A DNA stretch of 64,000 nt, from NCBI RefSeq assembly GCF_019703515.2, contig NC_059347.1, forward strand, positions 21,648,501-21,712,500, read 5' to 3'. The stretch is from Myxocyprinus asiaticus (lineage: Eukaryota > Chordata > Actinopteri > Cypriniformes > Catostomidae). Below the pieces are notes generated by a model. That model was not told the DNA's origin. It did not search any database and was given only the letters and a program-made list of their open reading frames with translations. Made by a program: the position numbers and the translations under genes. Within the stretch, counting starts at the first letter, position 1, and each line of letters opens with the position of its first letter. Positions 10,868 to 22,225 of this stretch are shown in pieces.

Positions 10868-12512
10868 TAAATGACTGGCGTCCTGTTGCTCTGACCCCCA
10901 TTATCAGCAAATGCTTTGAGAGATCTAATCAGAGATTACATCTGCTCTGTGCTGCCTCCCTCTCTTGACCCGCTGCTGTTTGCTTACCGCAACAACCGCT
11001 CCATTGATGATGCCATTGCATCTACAATACACACTGCTCTCTCCCACCTGGAAAAAAAGAACACTTATGTGAGAATGCTGTTTGTAGACTACAGCTCAGC
11101 ATTCAACACCATAGTGCCCTCCAAGCTAGATGAGAAACTCCGGGCTCTGGGCTTAAACAGCTCGCTGTGCAGCTGGATCCTGGACTTCCTGTCAAGCAGA
11201 TGCCAGGTGGTTAGAATAGGCAGCAGCATCTCCTCCTCACTGACCCTCAACACTGGAGCCCCACAGGGCTGTGTTCTCAGCCCACTACTGTATTCCCTGT
11301 ACACACATGACTGTGTGGCAACACATAGCTCCAATGCCATCATTAAGTTTGCTGATGACACGACGGTGGTAGGTCTGATCACTGACAATGATGAAACAGC
11401 CTACAGAGAGGAGGTGCACACTCTGACACACTGGTGTCAGGAGCACAACCTCTCCCTCAACGTCAGTAAGACAAAGGAGCTTGTGGTGGACTTCAGAAGA
11501 AAAGACAGAGAACACAGTCCCATCACCATCAATGGAGCACCGGTGGAGAGAGTCAGCAGCTTCAAGTTCCTGGGTGTCCACATCACTGAGGAACTCACAT
11601 GGTCCATCCACACTGAAGTCGTTGTGAAGAAGGCTCATCAGCGCCTCTTCTTCCTGAGACGGCTGAGGAAGTTTGGAATGAACCGCCACATCCTCACACG
11701 GTTCTACACCTGCACTGTAGAGAGCAGCCTGACTGGCTGCATCTCCGCCTGGTACGGCAATAGCACCGCCCACAACCGCAAAGCACTGCAAAGGGTGGTG
11801 CGAACTGCCAGACACATCATCGGAGGTGAGCTTCCCTCCCTCCAGGAAATATATACAAGGCGGTGTGTGAAAAAAGCTCGGAGGATCATCAGAGACTCAA
11901 GCCACCCGAGCCATGGGCTGTTCTCACTGCTACCATCAGGCAGGCGGTATCGCAGCATCAGGACCCACACCAGCCGACTCCATGATAGCTTCTTCCCCCA
12001 AGCAATCAGACTTCTGAACTCTTGATCTCTCACAATCAATATACATCAGCGCTGCACTTTATTACCTTTACTCTTATATCTCACACTGGACTGTCATAAA
12101 TTATATTATTATTATATTATATTCTCTCTTAACAACTGACTATCAACCGACAGCCTGAATGTCAATACAGTACAATACTGTACATTCTATATTTACTACT
12201 ATATATACTTTTTTATATATTTTTATTTTTTATTTTTATTGAATAATGTGTATCTATATAGTGCATATTTTATACTGTACAGTGTATGTTATTATTTGTA
12301 TATTGTTGAGTGTAATTATGTGTATATCAGATGTTTCAATTGTGTTGTGTTAATTTGATGTTATTGTAAACTGGTATATGTCTCATCACTGTCACGACTG
12401 CTATGTTGATCGGAACTGCACCCAAGAATTTCACACACCATTGCACTTGTGTATATGGCTGTGTGACAATAAAGTGATTTGATTTGATTTTGATTTTGAT
12501 TTTGATTTGATG
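10868..12512 (+). mobile_element. 5'-truncated L2-clade LINE retrotransposon
   Basis: The copy starts inside the reverse transcriptase at a frame reading [17 protein letters not shown] and ends at a tgtgacaataaagtgattt signal followed by degenerate (TGATTT)n repeats at 12475-12511, the typical L2 3' end in fishes. About 450 bases of 3' UTR (12026-12475) are AT-rich. No target-site duplication was found, and 5' truncation is usual for this clade. Confidence 0.9.
10916..12025 (+). CDS. L2-clade reverse transcriptase, C-terminal 2/3, frame intact
   Basis: Translated from 10916 (TTG codon; the real N-terminus is missing), it reads [37 protein letters not shown] (motif A, catalytic Asp), [20 protein letters not shown] (motif B), [11 protein letters not shown] (motif C with both Asp residues), [16 protein letters not shown] (motif D) and [17 protein letters not shown] (motif E). 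It ends in the L2-specific basic C-terminal region ([20 protein letters not shown]). The frame is open for 369 codons with no damage. A single-base shift separates it from the upstream piece at 10868-10920. The 5' truncation removes the endonuclease, so this copy cannot move by itself. Confidence 0.85.
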   Translation: MRDLIRDYICSVLPPSLDPLLFAYRNNRSIDDAIASTIHTALSHLEKKNTYVRMLFVDYSSAFNTIVPSKLDEKLRALGLNSSLCSWILDFLSSRCQVVRIGSSISSSLTLNTGAPQGCVLSPLLYSLYTHDCVATHSSNAIIKFADDTTVVGLITDNDETAYREEVHTLTHWCQEHNLSLNVSKTKELVVDFRRKDREHSPITINGAPVERVSSFKFLGVHITEELTWSIHTEVVVKKAHQRLFFLRRLRKFGMNRHILTRFYTCTVESSLTGCISAWYGNSTAHNRKALQRVVRTARHIIGGELPSLQEIYTRRCVKKARRIIRDSSHPSHGLFSLLPSGRRYRSIRTHTSRLHDSFFPQAIRLLNS

Positions 12513-13525
12513 TGTTGTCATTGTGATCAGTAAGTCTCTGGATCTGAGGGCTCTACAAGAAACATATTTTGGCATATCAACTGGCTAATGGGGGAAAGTG
12601 CATGACTTAAAGACAGATATTAAGATCTTAAAATAGGCTATATACTCCGACTAACTGGAAGCCAAAGCAGGAACTTCATATAGAAGTGGTGTGTGCTCTT
12701 GTCCTAGTTCCATTTAAAACTGTAGCATCATGATTCTGTACCACTTGAAACTAGCAAGCTTGGAGGAGACCTACTTGAAATTACTGCTAAAAAAATAACA
12801 AAACTGGTTAGCCTGAGATGCGCAAAACTGTAAATCACAGTTTTGATAATAGCTTCAATTTAAGTACAGTTTACTGTATTTGAAAAGGATAATCCACCCA
12901 GTATCAGTATTGCTTTCCATTGAGTCATGGTCAGTTAATTGAATTAATTTAAAGAGTGAAGTCATCCACTTTTCCTGGTTCCTGTTTTATCCTAACTGTA
13001 CTCCACATAACAGCAACAAGGCCTAAAGCCTCTCACACCCTGTCATTTTGCACTCTGTAGATAATGTACCTGTAGATGGTGCTGCAGGTTGTGGCCGACC
13101 TGCTAGTGTTGTGCTGATCAGGGTCTGAAAAAAACAACAGCATAATAATAATGTCAAGGTTGAAAAAGGAAAGGGCATAGCATTAATGTAGATCCCCTAA
13201 TATGATCATGATTTAAACACTGAGAAGTAATAGAATTTAAAAGACAAGTAATCACAGTAATATTACACTGCATTTTCACGGCGCATCAGAGAACCGGTGA
13301 GTACATTTTAATTTTTTTAATTTATTTTTTCTCTCTCTCTCCTCTCTCTCAAGCTGCCACTCCGCATTGGCCTTTCCCTCTCTTTTTAAGTTTTATTTAT
13401 ATTATCTTAATTTGGTACCGGCACCGTTACAGTGTGTATGTACCATGTTTTTTTGTTATTGTTTCCCTCCCCTTGTCCCCTCCCTCATCCAGGTAGGCAG
13501 GGATGACCTGCCGGCAGACGGGGCG
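12513..13525. other. Inverted-repeat interior, middle part
   Basis: Unannotated DNA between the L2 LINE and the Tc1 relic. It contains one well-formed minus-strand exon-like block at 13070-13124 and a CT-rich tract at 13331-13350. A GC-richer stretch near 13440-13525 resembles the edge of another old repeat, which I cannot name. Confidence 0.4.
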
Positions 13526-14700
13526 AAAGGCAAAAAGTTTGGAATAATGTACAGATTTTGCTCTTATGGAAAGAAATTGGTACTTTTATTCACCAAAGTA
13601 GCAATCAACTGATCACAATGTATAGTCAGGACATTAATAACATGAAAAATTACTTCAAAGAGTTCTCATCAAAAAATCCTCCACATGCAGCACTGACAGC
13701 TTTGCAGATCCTTGGCATTCTAGCTGTCAGTTTGTCCAGATACTCAGGTGACATTTCACCCCACACTTCCTGTAGCACTTGCCATAGATGTGGCTGTCTT
13801 GTCGAGTACTTCTCACGCACCTTACAGTCTAGCTGATCCCAGAAAAGCTCAATGGGGTTAAGATCCATAACACTCTTTTCCAATTATCTGTTGTCCAATG
13901 TCTGTGTTTCTTTGTCCACTCTAATCTTTTCTTTTTCTGTTTCAAAAGTGGCTTTTTCTTTACAATTCTTCCCATAAGGCCTGCACCCCTGAGTCTTCTC
14001 TTTACTGTTGTACATAAAACTGGTGTTGAGCAGGTAGAATTCAATGAAGCTGTCAGCTGAGGACATGTGAGGCGTCTATTTCTCAAACTAGAGACTCTGA
14101 TGTACTGATCCTCTTGTTTAGTTGTACATCTGGCCTTCCACATCTCTTTCTGTCCTTGTTAGAGCCAGTTGTCCTTTGTCTTTGAAGACTGTAGTGTACA
14201 CCTTTGTATGAAATCTTCAGTTTTTTGGCAATTTCAAGCATTGTATAGCCTTCATTCCTCAAAACAATGAATGACTGACTTCTAGAGAAAGCTATTTTTT
14301 TTTTTTTTTTTTTTTTTTTGCCATTTTTGACCTAATATTGACTTTAAGACATGCCAGTCTATTGCATACAAACACAAAGACAATGTTAAGCTTCATTTAA
14401 TGAACCAAATAGCTTTCAACTGTGTTTGATATTATGGCAAGTGATTTTCTAGTACCAAATTAGCAATTTAGCATGAATACTCAAGGATAAGGTGTTGGAG
14501 TGATGGCTGCTGGAAATGGGGCATGTCTAGATTTGATAAAAAATGACTTTTTTCAAATAGTGTTGGTGCTGTTTTTTACATCAGTAATGTCCTGACTATA
14601 CTTTGTGATCAGTTGAATGCCACTTTTTTGAATTAAAGTACCAGTTTCCTTCCGAAACAGCAAAATCTGTACATTATTCCAAACTTTTGGCCGCCAGTGT
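13526..14700 (-). mobile_element. Tc1/mariner transposon relic, internally deleted
   Basis: Terminal inverted repeats are visible: aaagtttggaataatgtaca followed by gattttgct on the left, and its reverse complement ending in cttttggccgccagtgta on the right. The outermost left bases are disrupted. The interior encodes, on the minus strand, pieces of a Tc1-type transposase. A T25 run (14295-14319) interrupts the element. Confidence 0.88.
13650..14290 (-). pseudogene. Tc1 transposase, catalytic core deleted
   Basis: The minus strand reads the N-terminal and central part: SLRNRRLTCPQLTASLN (second half of the paired-like DNA-binding domain), then WTKKHRHWTTDNWKRVLW. There the sequence jumps directly to MDLNPIELFWDQLDCKVREK, the end of the catalytic domain. 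The DD(34)E core between KRVLW and DLNPIE is absent, and frames change between pieces. The family cuts and pastes DNA at TA dinucleotides; this copy cannot. Confidence 0.85.
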
Positions 14701-14701
14701 A

Positions 14702-15259
14702 ATTTCCTGCATTCTGGTGAATTTTTAATGCATGTGAATCACAATGTAATCTATGAACAGCAATTTGACATTTAGGACAAATAGTTTCTTGGAAAAAAAG
14801 TAGCTCTCCTCAAATTAGTTGTGGTGATGAAGATGTTTGTAATATTGTGTACAAGCATGTTGGAATCATATACTGTAAATAATAGCAATAAAAGTTCTGA
14901 AATAATACTAAGAATTAACAGTAAATTATTTTTAATATGATCATATTGTATTATAGGTACGATACAATCAAAATACTACTGTTCATATTTTATCATAATT
15001 GCTTGCAAGTCCCCTACAGTGAGTTCTTAAAATTAATGTAGCACAGACATTGTTCTGTCATCATCACTGAGAATGTTGCATTGATAATGCATTGAAAGTA
15101 ACTGATCCAATGGAATAAGTCTGCTTGAGAGCAAACAATGTATTCTAATAGGCTATTGTGTACCAAAAATTTAGTTAAACAAACATCTTTTCTTTCTTAC
15201 CACCAATTCACTTTTAAGACATTGTGAACCATTTGTAAAATCAGTAGGATAGTCCCTTC
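14702..15259. other. Inverted-repeat interior, right part
   Basis: AT-rich DNA between the Tc1 relic and the right inverted-repeat arm. A minus-strand frame entering from the arm (15171-15374) reads PASASILLDYLKGRSPLATE, shared with the left arm. Beyond the arm boundary it has no counterpart. Confidence 0.4.
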
Positions 15260-15917
15260 TTGTGAGCAAAGATGTTTCTGTTATGGACATGAATGTGTTA
15301 AAAAATTCAGTGGCCAGAGGTGAACGACCCTTTAAATAGTCCAGGAGAATAGATGCTGATGCAGGTGAAAACACTGAAAATTCTGTCCATGTGTAATAAC
15401 TTTTCTAACTACAGCAACTTACTATACAATAAAATGTGTTTTCATTGTCTACTTGTTGCTATATTTTGATACTTTAATGATCAGAGAGGCCATGTATATG
15501 TAGTTATGGGAACGCACCCATACGCACTTTAGTAGACTTAAGTAGCCTAAGCGGATCAGACTATTACGAACAGTAAAAGAATATCCCAAAACAGCTGTGA
15601 TTGAGCTCAAGACTGAATCTGAGGATGGCTGCTTTGTAACAAATGATTTGACTGCAGCTTATAAACTGAATTTGTGTGTAACAGCTCACCTGTCTGAAGT
15701 GAAGAAAAGTACACATTATCATTTGCTGTTAGATCCCGATCCTGTCTCCATGTTGGGGATAATTTATTATAAGTAATTCATGAAATTACCATTGTCCTTG
15801 TCCGGTCCGCAACGAAAGCCGCGCATGAACATGCCATGTCGGTGCACCTAACCCCCAATATCCCTACCACAAACAGCGGCAGCGTCCGAGGAAAGTCAGT
15901 GGCATCTCCCACAAATA
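15260..15917. repeat. Right arm of the long inverted repeat (partner 4189-4907)
   Basis: Reverse complement of 4189-4907. Over the stretch matching about 4245-4695 I see only small indels. On its outer side it passes directly into a GC-rich minisatellite (from 15899). The left arm contains only the first bases of that minisatellite before the L2 fragment cuts it off. Confidence 0.85.
15546..15776 (+). other. Unrecognised 76-codon open frame in right inverted-repeat arm
   Basis: This is the counterpart of the frame at 4298-4528. It contains KTAVIELKTESEDGCFVTND and AHLSEVKKSTHYHLLLDPDP, then MLGIIYYK and a stop. It has no start codon and no recognised family. Confidence 0.35.
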
Positions 15918-16410
15918 CCGGAAGCTCATTGACAGCAGCCACAAACAGCGGCAGCTGGCGTAGACGGCCAGTGGCATCTGCTACGAGCCGCGGCAGTGCC
16001 ACAAACAGCGGCAGCTGCCGTAGAAGATCAGTGGCATCTACTACAAGCTGCGGCAGCTGCCACAAACCGCGGTAGCTGCCGTAGAAGGTTAGTGGCATCT
16101 GCTACAAGCCGTGGCAGCTGCCGTAGAAGAGCAGTGGCATCTGCTTCAAGCTGCGGCAGCTGCCACAAACCGCGGTAGCTGCCGTAGAAGGTTAGTGGCA
16201 TCTGCTACAAGCCGTGGCAGCTGCCGTAGAAGGTCTGTGGCATCTGTTACAAGCTGCGGCAGCTGCCACAAACGACGGTAGCTGCCGTAGAAGGTCAGTG
16301 GCATCTGCTACAAGCCGCGGCAGCTGCCATAGAAGTTCAGAGGCAGCTGCCACAAACCGCGGCAGTTGCCTTAAAAAGTCAGCGGCAGCTGAGCTTGCCA
16401 CCGGAAGTGC
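15899..16410. repeat. GC-rich minisatellite with alternating 42- and 61-bp units
   Basis: About nine units begin GTGGCATCT. After two irregular first units they alternate between a ~61-bp form containing gcggcagctgccacaaaccg and a ~42-bp form lacking the second half, giving a ~103-bp higher-order period. The palindrome GGCAGCTGCC occurs in most units. Open frames on both strands across it (Ser/Arg/Ala-rich on plus; Leu/Pro/Val-rich on minus) are products of the periodicity, not genes. Confidence 0.88.
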
Positions 16411-19400
16411 CGCTACTAGCTGCCACGATTTGAGCTTGCTGTCTCTCAGTCTTCGAGTAAGACGAATGCCAGCGGGATGAAGTCTACTTCCTCATAGTCG
16501 CTGCCTGTGAAAACAGAAAGAATGTGTGAGTGAGGTCACAAACAAGCACGTTCACATTTATCAGCGAGCTCACGATACATTTCCTCACCAACTTCTCATC
16601 CAACTGTTTCTCTTGCTGGCTTTTATCCCTGTGTCTCCCTCGTTGATTAATAGGCATCAGGTCTAATTGTCGTGGCCAGGGGTGGCACTGGTTGAATCTT
16701 GGGCGCCTTGCCACAAAGGGTATCTACCTGGTTTCCTTACAGTTGGCTGTGTTGAAAAACTGATTCAGCTCAAACAAGCATGTGATTTGACTTCATTCTA
16801 TCTTTGCCATAAAGTAAGAGTGTCATGGAACTCAAATATTCCTACAAGCAAGTAAGCAGCTTTGTTTGAATTTTGCCTCAATTTTTGAATGTTGTTTATT
16901 GATCACAGAACAGATGTTATGTTATGCAAATGTACAAAATGCTGTAGCCTTTCATTAACTCTTTCATTAATACATGTTTATATTTTACCCACCAGCACAA
17001 GAGAGCGCTTGAGAGTAATTTACATTTACATACTACTAGTTGTACCCTATGCTGTAAGGGAATCCTCTTGTGTTCAGCTGTCTTTGTCTTCTTTTTGATA
17101 CAGAAAATAAATATATTGATTCTCTCATATCATTCATCCATGGCTTCTACTATAATAAAAAATAAAATAAAAACATGGTATGTTTGGTATTGTCATTTTT
17201 TGGCATAATAATTTAAAACAAAATATAACAATCGTGTATGGGTCATTTCCATTTCAGTGGCTTCATAAGTGGCTAAATAATGTAACAAAGCTATATCCAT
17301 ATACTGTAGATGGGGACACTCAAAAAAATATTCAAGCCCATTTTTAGATTTCAATTTCAGAACAAAATTCCTTCAAATTGAATTGTGTAATCTTTAACAA
17401 AATTAAATATAAAACTTAAAATACTTATTTTATTTTATTAAAGATTGCTCAATTAAATGTAATGGAATTTTTTATGAAATTGAAATGCGTAAATCGTATT
17501 TTTTTTTTATTTTTTTTTAATGCATGTATGCCCACTGACAGAGGTACTAGCTTAAAACTTTTTGAAAAAAATAAAATAAAAATAATAATTAGAATAAGAT
17601 AATTAGAATCATTAACCATTAAATAGAATACAATGGACATTGGGTCTATACAGTAGCAACATTCAGATAATTATACTTGTGGATTTTTTAAAAGTTATTT
17701 TTTGAAAATCTTAAATAAAATTCAGGTTGTTGTGTTTTAAGAAAAATATAATCAGTACTAAATATTTGTAGAGTAATTGCTGTAATTACACTATTGATTT
17801 TAAATTTTATTGTTAGGAGTTAAGACTAGGTAATTATAACTGTAACAAGAAAAACAGTTAAAATCGTTTAAAATTTCACAAACATAGCAAACAAAGAAAC
17901 TACCACAGCAAGCAGTGATTATGCGGTCAAGCATGTATACTTACTACAAGGACAATCCCCTAGAGATAAATGAGGTTATGTAATTTTCTCATGGGTACAA
18001 AGCTGAGGCTCTTGGATCAACCTCTCTGACATTCAAACCTGCAACCTTTTTTTGATCACTGACCAGCTTAGGTTTTTTTTTTTTTTTTTTTTAAATCACA
18101 CCCACAACTTTTGTTTCTAAAGAGACACCAAGATAAATTTCAAAACATAAGTGTTGCTAAGAGAGACTGTGAATGGTTTCAAGAACAAAATATAAATTTA
18201 CATTCACATGTATTAATTTAGCAGACACTTTATCCAAAGGAACAAATGAAGAAAGCGATTTATCCTTTCAGTACTAGGCAATATTATGTAGACTGCAATA
18301 CAAAGTTTCAAATTGCTCAGAGAAGAAAGGAAGGTGAGAGACAGCGAACACATTTTTTTATTATTATTTATTTTAAGAAGAAGAAAGAAGATAGTTACAG
18401 TGGTGCATTAGTAGGATTGGGTTAATTGCTCACGGAAGAGATGCGTCTTTAGATGTTTCTTGAGAGTTGCTAGAGAATAAGAAGCATTTGATAACTTTTG
18501 TCATGGTCTAAAGTTAATCTGTCTCAGTTTCAGTAATGACTGGACAAAATTTGTTGAAGGATTATTACTGAATATTATTAGTTCTGCAGTAGTATTCCAC
18601 TTTTTGGTATACCTTTATTTTCACTGTCAATGTACCTCTTTGTTTTTTAAATATTCCGTAAGTATAATGTAACATATGATATTATGACTTGTCTTACTAA
18701 CGTCCTCTTTCAGCTTCCCCTTAAAACTGTCAAAGCATTAAGCTATTTATGTAGTTTAAGGGTGTGTATACAACGGCTCAAATTATGTCATATATTTCTG
18801 CCTTGTGTCACAGGCCACCGTGCTTCATTTCAAAGTAAGATTTATGTATATATTTATTTTTCAAAAAGCTACAATTTTTCATGTGACTGATAGTATGACA
18901 GCATCCAATTTTACAATCCTTTTGAGTGGCACCACATGACAAAAAACAGAAAACAAGACTGAAAAGTGATGTGGACATACAATTGGGAATGGGTATGAAA
19001 AAATTGATGCAGGGTCTAAAAGGGCTAAGGTGAAAAAAGTTGCATAGGCCAAAATTGTTTGTTTCCTTGGATGAATCACAACTGCAGTAAGAATCTACTG
19101 CAATGTTGTTCCTTGGGTACCTACAGTACCTGTGGGAATGATTGCCAGTAAAACAGAATCCTCAGATTGCTCAAATTTCAGTGCAGAATTTGGTTGATTT
19201 CATGGAAGATTTTGTCTTAGTTTTCTTTTAAAAAGAGAACAGCTCCACCCCAAGGTAGGCTAAATGTAAAAGCTTTTTACAGGGAATTTTGGATCCATTT
19301 GTGAACACCAGAGGCCAGGAGAGTTTCACTTTTACTGCTATGATCATGCAACGCATTTTTGTGTTTTCATGTCAAATTAAGCCATACCAAGGGAGGAATA

Positions 19401-21310
19401 CAGCCTTGTGCCTGCAAGCATGTTGATATTAAGTAGAACAGCTCTCTTACTCATGATTTTGTTTAAATGTCATAAAAAGTTTAAATAAATAAATAAACCT
19501 CCTATTTGAAAAACATTAAGATCCATTGCAATTTATTTTTTGTGAGGGCATTGCTTCTTCAAAGCTGATAGGTTTCTTGTATTTATTCTTGACTACAGAT
19601 GGTCCTGATTAAAGCCTATTAATGAATTATTTTCAAAAGTATGCCTATTTAATGAGTTATATATATTTTTGCCTGTAGTCTCAGAGTCTCATGCCAGTGA
19701 TGCCTCAGAAGAAAAGTACTATAAGACCATTCATCTCTCCATCTGTGTTTTTTAATGCAGCCAGAGTCAATTGAACTTGATACATCATGACACGCCATAA
19801 CAGGAATTCAAGTTTTCATTTTTTAAGAGAAAGTTTGGCAGGCAACTTGATGAGCTTTCCATATGGAAGTTCAGCTTTGAGAGCATTTGAAATGCAACAT
19901 ATTCAGTCCAGACAATTACAGTTTGCAAACAATAGGTGACTGTGGTTAATTCATAATTAACAGACTTGCTCATCTGTGTTTTTGAGCATGCACTGGTCTT
20001 ATTAACCAATCAAATATTTCTCAAGTGTGACTCATGCTGAAAATCAATTAATCAAAGAAAATGTCAGACTCCAGATTGTCTGTGCACAAAATCTTCAAAG
20101 ATACTGTAACTCAATTGAAAACATGTGTGGGGTAAACTACACTGCCTAATTTCTAACAGAATACGTATGCATCATGAAATAAAGAAAACATGCATTTCTT
20201 CCAATAATATACACTTTTGTCATGTCTGCAAAATGGAAGAGCACATCAAAATGTGAATTCCTCCAGTTGGTGTGACAGATTGCTACAGTGCAGAACGTTA
20301 GTCAACCTGTGCGGACACTTGCAGTATGAATTGCCCAAAATTGCATACAGGAAAGTTGAGCTGCCAGTATTGGAGAATGAATAACCCTGACTGGGCAGGT
20401 TTTATTTGCATGGGCAAATTTCTGCCTTTGCATTAAAATTCAGAGTGGTAACAATTCCATCAATAGTTTCATGACCAACCAAGTCAATAACACACAACAT
20501 TACCCATGCAGTGCAGCACACAGAATGAGGCAAAAATGGAACAAACCTGAGGGAACAATTCTGATGGATCGTGATGTACACATTTTCAAAGAACCTGTTA
20601 GATGTTTTACATGTAAAACAAGCAGGATTTATGTAAAGTGATTCTTTGACTATAAAGCACATTAATTAAAAGTCTAAATTGGGAGCCTTAGAAAATCATG
20701 CTAGATTTAGTGATGGGAATGCTTTAAACTGAGACTAGAATGGATAAGTTCTTTAAGGTCAAGTCCTGAAGATTACATAAACCACAGGTGGCAGTTCCCA
20801 AAAGATTACAATTTTTGCAACCTAGGCTGAATATTTATGTTGTTTGGATAAACACCTGTGGCTCTTCAGCCCCGATCAACACCCATTCTAAAATCCAGTA
20901 AATGTATCATCTTCGATGAATCTGTCAGGTCATTCGCCAGTGTCAAGGGCGAGTTGAAAGACATCTACTTGCCCACATTCCATATACAATAGGTTGGCTA
21001 TATATGGCCAACTGCCTCACTCACACTAGGATGCAGACAGCCAAAGGAGCAGAAGTGGTTTCCAGATGTTGACACAGACAGGCAGTAATTGGAGTTTGTG
21101 ATGGCTTCCAGCTGCTATGGAACATAGCCAGTGAATTCTCAAAAGGGAGTGAATGTTCTGTGCCATAACTCACACAGCAAGGTTTACAATAATAATAATA
21201 ACATACTTTGCCATCTTGTGGGGAAAAGATGACATAGTGAAAGCAATATTTTGTATTTTTTTTGTTGTATTTTGTTTTATTATATGAAGCTTTATTGATA
21301 ATTTACTACT
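16411..21310. other. Intergenic DNA, mostly unassigned
   Basis: The first ~350 bases (to about 16760) are GC-richer than what follows and may be the outer end of the element with long inverted repeats. After that the DNA is AT-rich with T-runs (17500-17518, 18071-18092). An old dispersed repeat is listed separately at 18195-18480. No credible gene is seen; the open frames are short and lack motifs. Confidence 0.5.
18195..18480. repeat. Old dispersed fish repeat (gcagacactttatccaaagg type)
   Basis: It contains tttagcagacactttatcca and later gcgtctttagatgtttcttg. I recognise both as parts of a repeat that is very common in cyprinid genomes. The ends are not clear and the class is uncertain (SINE- or LINE-tail-like). 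Confidence 0.5.
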
Positions 21311-21318
21311 ATCCCAAG
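21311..21318. repeat. Target-site duplication, left, of hAT-type element
   Basis: atcccaag here versus atctcatg at 22218-22225; six of eight bases match. Confidence 0.65.
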
Positions 21319-22217
21319 CAGGGACTAAAAACTAAATGTTTTTTCATTTCGGTTCGTTCTGAGCAAAAACAGAATTTTTTCGTTCTGGTTCAGAGGTTCT
21401 GCAGTCTCCTTTCCAAAAGGTAACCAGTTAAAACAAAATAAAAGAACGGTTAATAACGTTCTTTTTAAAATGACAGTACTCTGCGCTAAGGGTTGGGTGA
21501 AATACCATTTGCAGTGTTGCCAGATCTCGCAAGAGAAACAAGCAAACTGATCTGGAAAAACAAACTCAAAATAAGCCACTTGTCTCACCAAAATAAGTGA
21601 AAATAAGCAATTATTGTTTTTTCTGTGTGGTGGATTTATCTGCATAAAAATCATAAGCAGTTAATCAACAGTTAAGTATAATTTTATTTACAGATTTGCT
21701 TCTCAATCAAAACTGCATCAAATCTGTATTAATGCATCATATCTAACAATAATTCAGTGAAGACTTGGAAACAACTGAGAAATGTCCTTTTTACCTCGAA
21801 TAATGTTTTCATGGACCTGGATTAGCTGTGCATGTACAGTATATGTAGTAATTATACAGAATTGTTAAAAGGGTCTTCATTCACAGAATGCTTCATCCAC
21901 AACAGGCAATTACTTTACAAACTAGAAAGAAATGTGTGATGCAGCAGTTTCCTTCAGAATCAAAGCACATTTCATTTTTTCGGGCAACATGAAGTGGTGT
22001 AGATCCAAAAATTATTTGTGATAGACGCTTTGGTCTTTGGTTTCATGAAAAAAATTATCGGAATTAAATAAACCGGTTATAACCGGTTACCAGAATTTAA
22101 AAATAACGTTTTCACTCTGGAACAATTGAAAATCACTTTGTTCCAGTTTTCGGTTGCGTTCTGCTAAAAATTTCTTTCGTTTTCGGTTTTCGTACCTTGA
22201 ACCATATTTAGTCTCTG
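21319..22217. mobile_element. Non-autonomous hAT-type element
   Basis: The ends are inverted: CAGGGACTAAAAACTAAATG on the left, and on the right the reverse complement of CAGAGACTAAATATGGTTCA. An 8-base target-site duplication (6/8 matching) flanks the 899-bp element, the hallmark of hAT transposons. Subterminal repeats with cggttcgttctg and cgttttcggttt are visible. No transposase remains; a minus-strand frame at 21325-21654 is not recognisable. Confidence 0.8.
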
Positions 22218-22225
22218 ATCTCATG

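Noticed and set aside
15778..16480. Repetitive protein-like frames on both strands
   Set aside because: Explained by the minisatellite; periodic DNA with a near-multiple-of-three period stays open by chance.
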